From Cytophagia bacterium (lineage in GTDB: Bacteria; Bacteroidota; Bacteroidia; Cytophagales; Cyclobacteriaceae), in NCBI GenBank assembly GCA_013373005.1, contig JABXIP010000005.1:1-7043 (forward strand): a stretch of 7,043 nt of DNA. Direction: 5' to 3'. Below, in pieces: positions 1 through 5,519 of the stretch. The notes under the pieces were generated by a model that ran no database searches, was not told the DNA's origin, and saw only the letters and a list, made by a program, of their open reading frames with translations. Positions within the stretch are counted from its first letter, which is position 1. Each line of letters begins with the position of its first letter. A program made the position numbers and the translations under genes.

Positions 1-438
1 TCAAAGTTCAATGATAGCATCAGAATGAAGGAAATAGTATACTCCAGCACCTTTTCCAAGGCTGATTTCTATGACCACTTTCAATGGGATTCTATCTTTC
101 AGCCTAAGTATGAAATTCTCAAAATTGAAGAGAAAGCTGACGGAACCATTGACATGGAAATATCAAAACAAGGTCCGAGAATACTTTTCCTCAATGAAAA
201 ACCAACCGTTAATCATGAGATAATCAGTTTTGAGAAAGGAAAAATTCGGGAGGTTCATATTCTTGAATACATTGTATTTGATGAAGAAACCTGGTCTAGA
301 AAGCGCCAGAATCTACTGGACTGGATTGACGCCAATCACCCGGAGCTAAATGGCTTTATCCATGACCAAACCAAACAAGGAGCATTGAATTACCTCAAGG
401 CCTTAGAGTACTATAAGATGGCAATGGATGGCAATTAA
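1..438 (+). CDS. NTF2/SnoaL-like hypothetical protein, probably 5' partial
   Basis: The frame is open from the first base of the window to a TAA at 436-438, giving 145 residues. The first in-window ATG is at 25, but residues before it (SKFNDSIR) read naturally into the protein, so the real start is probably upstream of the window. The protein is soluble, without signal peptide or membrane segment. It has alternating beta strands (residues IDMEISK, EIISFEKGKIREVHI) followed by a C-terminal helical tail with WIDANHPELNGF and a GALNYLKALEYYK stretch. From memory, this layout and tail resemble short nuclear-transport-factor-2/SnoaL-like proteins of Bacteroidota, which are cone-shaped folds used either as small enzymes or as ligand pockets. 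No catalytic residues can be assigned, so the function is unknown. Its stop codon lies 11 bp inside the longest reading of the next gene, or 16 bp before the preferred start, which suggests co-transcription with the hydrolase. The family call is tentative; the coding call is firm. Confidence 0.7.
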   Translation, partial: SKFNDSIRMKEIVYSSTFSKADFYDHFQWDSIFQPKYEILKIEEKADGTIDMEISKQGPRILFLNEKPTVNHEIISFEKGKIREVHILEYIVFDEETWSRKRQNLLDWIDANHPELNGFIHDQTKQGALNYLKALEYYKMAMDGN

Positions 439-454
439 TTTCGCATCTTTAGGT

Positions 455-1384
455 ATGATACTCAGAAACCTACTGCTTAGCCTAACTTTTCTTTTCTGCT
501 TCAGCTGTACCGCATCTCAGCCTGCTGAAACAACTCAATCAAAATCAGAGCTTATCCAACATACAGTCATGTCTGAAGGGCACCCCATGGCCGTTTGGGA
601 AAAGCGTGCGAAAGATGCAAAAGGTGTTATACTCTTTGTTCACGGTAGAACCTGGAGTGGAGTCCCTGACTTTGACCTGCAGGTAGAAGGAGAAAATCTT
701 TCACTGATGGATGGTCTGGTGGAAAAGGGCTATACCACCTACGCTGTAGACCTGAGAGGTTATGGAGCCACTCCAAGAGATGAAACCGAATGGCTTTCTC
801 CCACCAAGGCAGCTCTGGATATTAATTATGTAATGGAGTGGATTTCTGAGGAAAATGGCGGACAAAAGGTTCACCTTTTCGGCTGGTCTATGGGCTCCAC
901 CTCTTCCCTACTGGCCACAACTAAAGATGACAGCCATATCGCCACACTGACGGTCTTTGGTTTCTGGATGGATTTGGATCAGACCATTCCGGAGGACAAA
1001 CCGGGAATGGCACCTGCCAAAATAATCAATACCACAGAAGCAGCCGCCAGCGACTTTATAACGCCTGGTAGCATCAGCAAAAAAGCAATTGACACCTATG
1101 TTGAAATGGCACTTAAAGCCGATCCCGTAAAAGTTGACTGGCGCAGGATGAACGAATTTCATCAAATTGATCCTTCAGTAATTTCGGTTCCGGTCTTGTT
1201 ATTACAGGGTGAATTTGACCCTATTGCTCCAACCGATGTTCAGGCTAGGCTTTTTACCAGATTGAAAACCGGTAACAAAAGCTGGATTGTAGTAGCCGGA
1301 GGAGATCATGCCGCATTTATGGAAACTCCCAGAGATTATTTCATTCAATCTTTAGCGAATTTTCTGGATCAGTTTCCCCAATAG
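455..1384 (+). CDS. Alpha/beta-hydrolase fold lipoprotein (serine hydrolase)
   Basis: This is a predicted envelope-anchored serine hydrolase of unknown substrate. The longest reading starts at ATG 428 (318 residues). I prefer ATG 455 because it gives a compact lipoprotein signal, MILRNLL followed by a hydrophobic stretch and FCFSC, with the lipidated Cys at residue 18 of this reading (27 of the long form). In long-form numbering the fold is clear: strand plus oxyanion region FVHGRTWSG near 70-78; VDLRGYG near 107-113; nucleophile elbow GWSMG with Ser154; a lid-like helical section at about 180-245; acid residue in GEFDPIAP (Asp264); and catalytic His294 in GGDHAAF. All three triad members are present at the expected spacing, so it should be active. 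The arrangement fits the lysophospholipase/serine aminopeptidase-like branch, but esterase, lipase and peptidase roles cannot be told apart. It follows the NTF2-like gene with overlapping or nearly touching ends. No clear terminator follows it. Confidence 0.85.
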   Translation: MILRNLLLSLTFLFCFSCTASQPAETTQSKSELIQHTVMSEGHPMAVWEKRAKDAKGVILFVHGRTWSGVPDFDLQVEGENLSLMDGLVEKGYTTYAVDLRGYGATPRDETEWLSPTKAALDINYVMEWISEENGGQKVHLFGWSMGSTSSLLATTKDDSHIATLTVFGFWMDLDQTIPEDKPGMAPAKIINTTEAAASDFITPGSISKKAIDTYVEMALKADPVKVDWRRMNEFHQIDPSVISVPVLLLQGEFDPIAPTDVQARLFTRLKTGNKSWIVVAGGDHAAFMETPRDYFIQSLANFLDQFPQ

Positions 1385-1479
1385 AGTTCCACACCCCCTT
1401 CTTCATTCTGGTTTGATTGTACATGACGATGAAACTATCGATATTGAAGAGTAAGGATTCTAAACAAAAAATTATCAAC

Positions 1480-1899
1480 ATGAAAGCACCTTATACCTGC
1501 CTGTGGTTTGAAAACCAAGCCCTTGAAGCCGCAGAATTTTACTGTAGCCTATTTGATAACTCTAAAATCATTTCTCAAAACGGATTTATGGCTCAATTCG
1601 AACTGAATGGACAGAAATACATGACCATGAACGGTGGCCCCAAATACAAACTTAGCCATGCGGCTTCCATTGTTGTGGAATGCGAAACCCAAGCAGAAAT
1701 AGATCAATATTGGGCAAAACTCACCGATGGCGGTGAAGAAGGCAGATGTGGTTGGTTAACCGACAAGTTTGGACTTTCGTGGCAAATTATCCCGAGTAAG
1801 CTCGGCAGCTTTTTTGCCGACCCCGAAAAGGCAGGACGCGTTCAGGAAGCTTTTTCCAAAATGAATAAGATAGATATAGCCATTCTAGAGAATTGCTAA
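1480..1899 (+). CDS. VOC-superfamily PhnB-like (3-demethylubiquinone methyltransferase-like) protein
   Basis: This is a small cytoplasmic protein of the PhnB/'3-demethylubiquinone-9 3-methyltransferase' Pfam family, which has a glyoxalase/bleomycin-resistance (VOC) fold. Despite the family name, members are not shown to be methyltransferases. Family signatures are easy to see: PYTCLWFENQALEAAEFY at the N-terminus, FELNGQKYMTMNGGP, a VVECETQAEID strand-helix, YWAKLTDGGEEGRCGWL, DKFGLSWQIIP, and the C-terminal KMNKIDIAILE. The reading frame can be extended upstream to ATGs at 1423 and 1429 or a TTG at 1417. The family begins at the lysine right after ATG 1480, and the extra N-terminus is Lys/Ser-rich and unlike the fold, so 1480 is chosen (139 residues). 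The segment between NSKII and the FELNGQ strand is shorter than I recall for typical members, which often carry a longer Gly-rich loop there. The membrane-protein gene follows after 18 bp, so the two are probably one transcript. The substrate is unknown. Confidence 0.85.
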   Translation: MKAPYTCLWFENQALEAAEFYCSLFDNSKIISQNGFMAQFELNGQKYMTMNGGPKYKLSHAASIVVECETQAEIDQYWAKLTDGGEEGRCGWLTDKFGLSWQIIPSKLGSFFADPEKAGRVQEAFSKMNKIDIAILENC

Positions 1900-1917
1900 T
1901 AATTAAAAGTTAGAAAG

Positions 1918-2526
1918 ATGAAGTGGACTTATGGAATTCAGCAAAAAATGACAGCCGCTGCCGTTTTAGCTACAGTTATGGCATTGATTATCATTAACAA
2001 TATCTCTGAAAGAAGGAGGTTCCAAAAGCTGGAGTCGTCCATATCATCTATCTACCAAGACAGGCTGCTAGTGGAAAGCTATATATTCAAGCTTTACAAC
2101 AATCTGCAAAATCAAAATGACTATCTACAAAACAACATGGGGTTTGACGCTTCCGCTCAACTAAAGGCATTGAAAGCTGAGAGAGATGAGTTGGTGCATC
2201 TTTACTCAGAAACCTACCTTACGCCAGATGAAGAACTACATTTCGAGGCCTTGCAAAAGACTTTGAATGAATTCGACAACAATAGCGGCAATAGAAACCT
2301 GACTAATAAAGAAGCGATTGAACACCTCAACGCCCTTTCTAATATTCAAACGGATGAAGGAACTTCTCTTTGGAGTAAATCGGAGAGATTAATTTCAGGA
2401 AGCCAAATTTCTTCCAAATTCGAGATGGCCATTATCATTTGCCTTGGCATCATTATTCAGGCTTTGATATTTTCTTCAAGGTCGTTGAAACCAAAAACGG
2501 TAATTCAGAAGCATCATTTGAATTAA
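1918..2526 (+). CDS. Orphan four-helix-bundle (4HB_MCP-like) inner-membrane protein
   Basis: The 202-residue protein has a short cytoplasmic start with basic residues, a transmembrane helix at about 11-29, and a predicted extracytoplasmic helical region at about 31-167. A second transmembrane helix lies at about 169-186, followed by a short basic tail. The RRRFQKLESSISSIYQDRLLVESYIF section just after the first membrane helix resembles the start of the ligand-binding four-helix bundle of methyl-accepting chemotaxis proteins. From memory, Bacteroidota carry short standalone proteins of this kind, annotated as MCP four helix bundle domain proteins. No HAMP, methylation helices or kinase follows, because the protein ends about 16 residues after the second helix. 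It therefore cannot signal through the classic chemotaxis route by itself, and may act with a partner or only in the membrane or periplasm. The ATG at 1918 is 18 bp after the VOC gene. No alternative start fits the first membrane helix better. The ligand and partner are unknown. Confidence 0.75.
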   Translation: MKWTYGIQQKMTAAAVLATVMALIIINNISERRRFQKLESSISSIYQDRLLVESYIFKLYNNLQNQNDYLQNNMGFDASAQLKALKAERDELVHLYSETYLTPDEELHFEALQKTLNEFDNNSGNRNLTNKEAIEHLNALSNIQTDEGTSLWSKSERLISGSQISSKFEMAIIICLGIIIQALIFSSRSLKPKTVIQKHHLN

Positions 2527-2535
2527 GAGATTGAG

Positions 2536-2557
2536 CGCAGCCGATCCTTCGGTTGTG
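2536..2557 (+). terminator. Stem-loop just after the membrane-protein gene, possible terminator
   Basis: Read as plus-strand RNA, 2536-2544 pairs with 2549-2557 to form a continuous 9-bp stem closed by a UCCU tetraloop. Three of the pairs (2537-2556, 2540-2553 and one flanking position class) depend on G-U wobble or weak pairing, so the structure favours plus-strand transcripts over minus-strand ones. It starts 10 nt after the TAA at 2524-2526. There is no T-run directly after the stem, so an intrinsic terminator is only a possibility; 3'-end protection is another. Confidence 0.35.
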
Positions 2558-2564
2558 ATCATAC

Positions 2565-2599
2565 TGGAAAAGCGCCTCTTCCGATCTCGGACTTTTCCA
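2565..2599. repeat. Nested inverted repeat, 8-bp perfect outer arms
   Basis: TGGAAAAG at 2565-2572 is an exact reverse complement of CTTTTCCA at 2592-2599. Inside it, CCGA (2581-2584) and TCGG (2587-2590) form a second short palindrome separated by two bases. The result is a long imperfect hairpin possible on either strand. It could work as a bidirectional transcript end between the two convergent genes or be part of a dispersed intergenic element. The symmetry is certain; the role is not. Confidence 0.5.
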
Positions 2600-2644
2600 C
2601 CCCTAAATCCCTGGAGTGGCAGCACTTTAGCAGTTCAGCTGGAG

Positions 2645-2697
2645 ACTCTTCGCTTCAATCGGTCTGGCTTAACAGCCGCCCGATTACCGCTCTGAGT
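2645..2697. repeat. Three-tier inverted repeat, REP-like
   Basis: Three nested pairings share one centre: ACTC (2645-2648) with GAGT (2694-2697), AATCGG (2657-2662) with CCGATT (2680-2685), and GGCT (2666-2669) with AGCC (2674-2677) around a TAAC loop. The outer internal loop is exactly 8 by 8 bases and the inner one is 3 by 2. The flanks, GACTCTTCGCTTC on the left and CCGCTCTGAGTGAC on the right, resemble the ends of small palindromic repeats that I recall being scattered between genes in Bacteroidota. Membership in such a family is inferred, because no second copy is present in this window. Confidence 0.45.
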
Positions 2698-2723
2698 GAC
2701 GCTTACCAAAACTGATTTCCTAT

Positions 2724-2772
2724 CTTCGGTCTTCAAGCTTCAAGCTTCAAGCCTCAAGCTTCCAGCTTCTAA
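2724..2772. repeat. Heptanucleotide tandem repeat, about 7 units
   Basis: The period is exactly 7 bp. CTTCGGT is at 2724-2730; CTTCAAG is at 2731-2737, 2738-2744 and 2745-2751; CCTCAAG is at 2752-2758; CTTCCAG is at 2759-2765; and CTTCTAA is at 2766-2772. Three central units are identical and the outer ones have one to three changes. Each CTTCAAG is itself an odd palindrome (CTT-C-AAG). The last unit overlaps the surE stop codon (TAG, 2771-2769 on the minus strand), so the array begins at the very 3' end of that gene. Confidence 0.85.
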
Positions 2773-3545
2773 ATATCCCAGTCATCATTGATTTGGGCGA
2801 TGGTATGGTGGGCTGTCATATCATATTGGCAAGGAACCACAGATACATAGTTATTATCTACTGCCCAGACATCGGTATCTTCACCTTTGTCGTTATTCAC
2901 GAAGTTGCCGGCCAACCAGAAATAGGGTCTACCATAAGGATCTTTGCGGTGGTCGAACTCCTCTTCCCAATGCGCCTTTGCCTGCCGACAGATTTTGATC
3001 CCTTTAATCTTATCATTCCGCTTAGGCGGAAAATTTACATTCAGGGCCACGCCTTTGGTCAAACCTTTAGAAAGCACCTCTTCAGCTATTTTCTTTACAT
3101 ATTCTCTGGTATGAGAAAAGTCTGCATCATGAGAAAAATCGGCCAATGAATAGCCAATAGACGGATAACCTTCAATGGCACCCTCAATGGCCGCAGACAT
3201 GGTTCCGGAGTAAAGAACACTTACAGCCAGATTACTGCCATGATTAATACCACTCACCACCAAGTCTGGGGTTCTATCTTTCAAAACATGGTGCTTGGCC
3301 AGCTTCACACAATCTGCCGGTGTTCCTGAACACTTATAAGATTCTATGTTCAGGTCATCAAATAGTGTTTCCCTGATTAACCTAAGCGGTTCTCCAATGG
3401 TAATGGCATGCCCCATACCTGACTGCGGACTATCGGGAGCTACCACAATCACCTCCCCTAACTCGGACATTACTTCGGTTAAAACACGGATACCGGTAGA
3501 TACGATACCATCATCATTGGTAACAAGAATTAGTGGCTTTGACAT
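2769..3545 (-). CDS. surE: 5'/3'-nucleotidase SurE
   Basis: SurE is a metal-dependent acid phosphatase of the cytoplasm that removes phosphate from nucleoside monophosphates. It is linked to stationary-phase survival in other bacteria. The 258-residue protein is about the usual length for the family. Near the N-terminus is ILVTNDDGI, with metal-binding Asp11 and Asp12. VVAPDSPQSGMGHAIT follows, with Ser42 in the position of the conserved serine ligand. After that come CSGTPADCV and SGINHGSN with metal ligand Asn101, then the SGTMSAAIEG and LNVNFP family motifs. All expected active-site residues are present, so the enzyme should work. The ATG at 3545-3543 gives MSKPLILVTNDDG, the normal SurE beginning. 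The coding end touches a heptamer tandem repeat. A close match to the Bacteroidota -7 box ends only 4 bp before the start codon, so this gene may have its own nearly leaderless transcript even though a same-strand gene lies 62 bp upstream. Confidence 0.97.
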   Translation of the reverse strand: MSKPLILVTNDDGIVSTGIRVLTEVMSELGEVIVVAPDSPQSGMGHAITIGEPLRLIRETLFDDLNIESYKCSGTPADCVKLAKHHVLKDRTPDLVVSGINHGSNLAVSVLYSGTMSAAIEGAIEGYPSIGYSLADFSHDADFSHTREYVKKIAEEVLSKGLTKGVALNVNFPPKRNDKIKGIKICRQAKAHWEEEFDHRKDPYGRPYFWLAGNFVNNDKGEDTDVWAVDNNYVSVVPCQYDMTAHHTIAQINDDWDI

Positions 3546-3549
3546 AGTT

Positions 3550-3557
3550 CAAAGATA
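3550..3557 (-). promoter_or_regulatory. Bacteroidota-type -7 box upstream of surE
   Basis: On the minus strand this reads TATCTTTG, an exact match to the TAnnTTTG -7 consensus. A TTG (3576-3574) lies 16 bp upstream, which is a little short for the -33 element. Only AACT separates the box from the ATG, so initiation would fall at or very near the start codon. Confidence 0.55.
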
Positions 3558-3607
3558 TTGTTTATGCTGAACTCAATAGAATTCCGGGAAAAATGTTTCA
3601 GGGAAAA

Positions 3608-4261
3608 TTAAAGGTTGTTCAACTGATTGTAGTAGCCAATCAGTTTGGTAAGGTCCTGAAGCTTATCCACCTTCAATTTCTCGCCTTTAATAAATTTTCT
3701 TAGTTCTGATTGATGGTTAGGGAAAGCTCTGATTACCTCGTTCCTATTATCTCCCAATTTGGAAAGGTTGGCTTCTCCATCAATTAACCATAAGTCGTAA
3801 GCAAGATACCTGAAGGTTACCATTGAGTTGGTAGGGTCGTAGAAAGGGTCATAGATGCTTCTTCTAAAAGAAGATCTGCTGGAGGTTCTGGATCTAGTAG
3901 CAATAAACTCACGAGCCACCAGAGAGGTTTCTCCTTCATAAATAAGCTCAAAAATTCGAGGTCTTTTGTATCCGGTTTGATTGACGACCGGCACAGAGTA
4001 GAAACGTCTTTGTCCTCTATCCTGTCCACCATCAATATGGAATGACTGAAATTGGTTGGCACTCAGCGTTGTTACATTGGTTTGACCCGTTTCGATCAGA
4101 AGAATAACATCGGCATCAAGATCGTATTTTATTCGGCCTTTCAACTCCTGACCATCATTTAGTGTAACAGAACCAATATGGAATCTTTCGCTGGGAAATT
4201 GTTGGGCCAGCGTGCAGGTTACAGAAAAAACCAACATCACAAATAACAGGGCAGCTCTCAT
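3608..4261 (-). CDS. Secreted hypothetical protein of unknown function
   Basis: I do not recognise a named family. The 217-residue protein opens with a classical signal peptide, MRAALLFVMLVFSVTCTLA, with likely cleavage after Ala19 (TLA before QQF). The Cys at 16 is inside the hydrophobic part and not in a convincing lipobox, so the product is probably periplasmic or exported rather than a lipoprotein. Residues 28-55 (HIGSVTLNDGQELKGRIKYDL) look like a beta-rich start. An unusual Arg/Ser-rich patch (RSRTSSRSSFRR) follows at about 123-134, then a YDPFYDP motif. The tail at about 175-217 (VIRAFPNHQSELRKFIKG, then KLIGYYNQL) is, from memory, common in secreted hypothetical proteins of Cytophagales. 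The gene sits 65 bp after ribBA and 62 bp before surE on the same strand. No consensus -7 box was seen directly upstream, so it may be read through from ribBA. Confidence 0.8.
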   Translation of the reverse strand: MRAALLFVMLVFSVTCTLAQQFPSERFHIGSVTLNDGQELKGRIKYDLDADVILLIETGQTNVTTLSANQFQSFHIDGGQDRGQRRFYSVPVVNQTGYKRPRIFELIYEGETSLVAREFIATRSRTSSRSSFRRSIYDPFYDPTNSMVTFRYLAYDLWLIDGEANLSKLGDNRNEVIRAFPNHQSELRKFIKGEKLKVDKLQDLTKLIGYYNQLNNL

Positions 4262-4326
4262 CTCTCTTTATTAACAACGCGATGCTCAGAGAATGTTTCG
4301 TTTTTGGGATGAAGGATAGTGATTTT

Positions 4327-5466
4327 TTACAATTTCTTCATCTCCACATATTCCAGAATCTCTAAGCCATAGCCAATTAAACCTACTCTTTTTTGAGGAT
4401 TATTGGAAATGAGCTTGATTTTTGAAATTCCGAGGTCTCTCAAAATCTGAGCACCAACGCCATAATCTTTGGTATCCATCTTAAGACCAAATTTACGGTT
4501 CAAAGGTTGGTCGGTTACACCATCTTTTTGCAACATGCTCATTTCATGAATAAGCCTTTGCCCTCTGGCATTCTGATTCATATAAAGCACAACTCCTTTA
4601 CCCTCCTTCTCAATCATGCGAAGCGCATGTTTAATTGGATTACCGGAATCGAACTTAAATCCGAAAATATCTCCCAAAGTGCTTGATGAATGCACTCGTA
4701 CCAACACTGGCTCGTCTGGCTCCCACTCACCTTTCACCACAGCAAGGTGCATTTCATTGGTATTGATTTGCTTATATGCCTGAAGGTGGAAGTCTCCATA
4801 TTCCGTAGGCAAGTCAATACCCATGTCTCTTTCAATGAGGCTTTCATTGGCCAGTCTGTAAGAGATGAGGTCTTCAATAGAAACCAGTTTCAAATCGAAC
4901 CTTTTGGCTACTTCTACCAAATCAGGAAGGCGAGCCATGCTGCCATCCTCATTCATAATCTCTACCAAAACTCCAGCTGCATTCAATCCGGCTAAGCGAG
5001 CCAAATCAATCGCTGCTTCAGTGTGACCCGTTCTTCGAAGTACACCACCTCTTTTTGCTCTTAGTGGAAAAATGTGCCCTGGCTTACCCAACTCTTCAGG
5101 TCTGGTGGCAGGGTCTACCAAAGCCTTTACGGTTTTGGCTCTGTCTGAGGCGGAAATACCGGTGGTACAACCATGACCAATCAAATCGACTGAAACGGTA
5201 AAAGGGGTTTCGTAAGCCGCGGAGTTATTATCAACCATCAGGTTGAGGCCTAATTCATCACATCGGTCTTCAACCACGGCAGCACAAATAAGTCCGCGGC
5301 CGTGAGTAGCCATAAAGTTGATGATCTCGGGAGTAATCTTATCTGCAGCGCAAATGAAATCGCCTTCGTTCTCACGATTCTCATCGTCTACCACAATGAT
5401 CACCTCTCCGTTCTTAATGGCCTCAATGGCCTCCTCAATGCTATTAAGCTTAATTTCCTCAGACAT
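4327..5466 (-). CDS. ribBA: RibBA-type protein: DHBP synthase with degenerate GTP cyclohydrolase II domain
   Basis: The N-terminal half (about 1-205) is 3,4-dihydroxy-2-butanone 4-phosphate synthase, which converts ribulose 5-phosphate to the four-carbon precursor of riboflavin. It has the metal/substrate loop DDENRENEGDF (27-37), HGCTTGISASDR (98-109), and RRTGHTEAAIDLARLAG (144-160) with the catalytic His. It looks intact. The C-terminal half (about 217-379) has the RibA fold, with GVGAQILRDLG, ISNNPQKR and GLIGYGLEI. The GTP cyclohydrolase II residues are missing, however. The three zinc cysteines are replaced (HSSS at 259-262, and KFDSG at 271-275 where RCDCG is expected). The region with the catalytic Tyr is shortened (HEMSMLQKD). 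The catalytic Arg of DERD is Lys333 in DTKD. The second half is therefore probably non-catalytic, as in RibBX-type proteins, and a true RibA would be needed elsewhere. The gene lies 53 bp after dnaG with its own promoter in the gap. Confidence 0.93.
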   Translation of the reverse strand: MSEEIKLNSIEEAIEAIKNGEVIIVVDDENRENEGDFICAADKITPEIINFMATHGRGLICAAVVEDRCDELGLNLMVDNNSAAYETPFTVSVDLIGHGCTTGISASDRAKTVKALVDPATRPEELGKPGHIFPLRAKRGGVLRRTGHTEAAIDLARLAGLNAAGVLVEIMNEDGSMARLPDLVEVAKRFDLKLVSIEDLISYRLANESLIERDMGIDLPTEYGDFHLQAYKQINTNEMHLAVVKGEWEPDEPVLVRVHSSSTLGDIFGFKFDSGNPIKHALRMIEKEGKGVVLYMNQNARGQRLIHEMSMLQKDGVTDQPLNRKFGLKMDTKDYGVGAQILRDLGISKIKLISNNPQKRVGLIGYGLEILEYVEMKKL

Positions 5467-5485
5467 ATCTTTTCTAAAAGCCCTG

Positions 5486-5516
5486 CAAAGGTATAAAGTT
5501 CAATGGGGCTAAAAAA
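5486..5516 (-). promoter_or_regulatory. Bacteroidota-type promoter of ribBA
   Basis: On the minus strand the -7 box is TACCTTTG (5493-5486), an exact TAnnTTTG match. A TTTT at 5516-5513 sits 19 bp upstream and fits three of four bases of the TTTG -33 element. The box ends 19 bp before the ribBA ATG, leaving a short leader of roughly a dozen bases. That leaves no room for an FMN riboswitch. The promoter fills most of the 53-bp gap after the dnaG stop. Confidence 0.55.
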
Positions 5517-5519
5517 TCA

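Larger units (their letters stand above)
2527..2768. other. Convergent intergenic gap with hairpins and tandem repeat, no gene
   Basis: The gap lies between the 3' ends of the membrane-protein gene (plus) and surE (minus). I see no credible open reading frame, tRNA or rRNA in it. It contains, in order, a GU-rich-pair hairpin (2536-2557), a nested inverted repeat (2565-2599), a structured inverted repeat (2645-2697) and a heptamer array (2724-2772). The hexamer CCGATC occurs twice (2541 and 2581), each time opening a small hairpin. A related CCGATT closes the third structure. The stretch looks somewhat richer in G+C than the neighbouring coding DNA. Confidence 0.7.

Noticed and set aside
908..1165. 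Minus-strand open frame inside the hydrolase gene
   Set aside because: It is antisense to the intact catalytic domain, with no promoter and a composition typical of a shadow frame.
1412..1446. Possible promoter before the VOC gene (TTTG, 20 bp, TATCGATA)
   Set aside because: The upstream box and spacing fit, but the -7 side does not match TAnnTTTG beyond the first two bases.
2610..2690. tRNA or SRP RNA in the convergent gap (a word resembling a D-arm, AGTTCAGCTGG)
   Set aside because: No acceptor, anticodon and T-arm can be placed together, and the conserved SRP RNA apical motif is absent.
2724..2772. CRISPR array
   Set aside because: The units are 7 bp and directly adjacent with no unique spacers, and no cas genes are present. 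It is a simple tandem repeat.
5467..5519. FMN riboswitch before ribBA
   Set aside because: The gap to the dnaG stop is only 53 bp and the inferred leader is about a dozen bases, far too short. No RFN-element motifs are visible.
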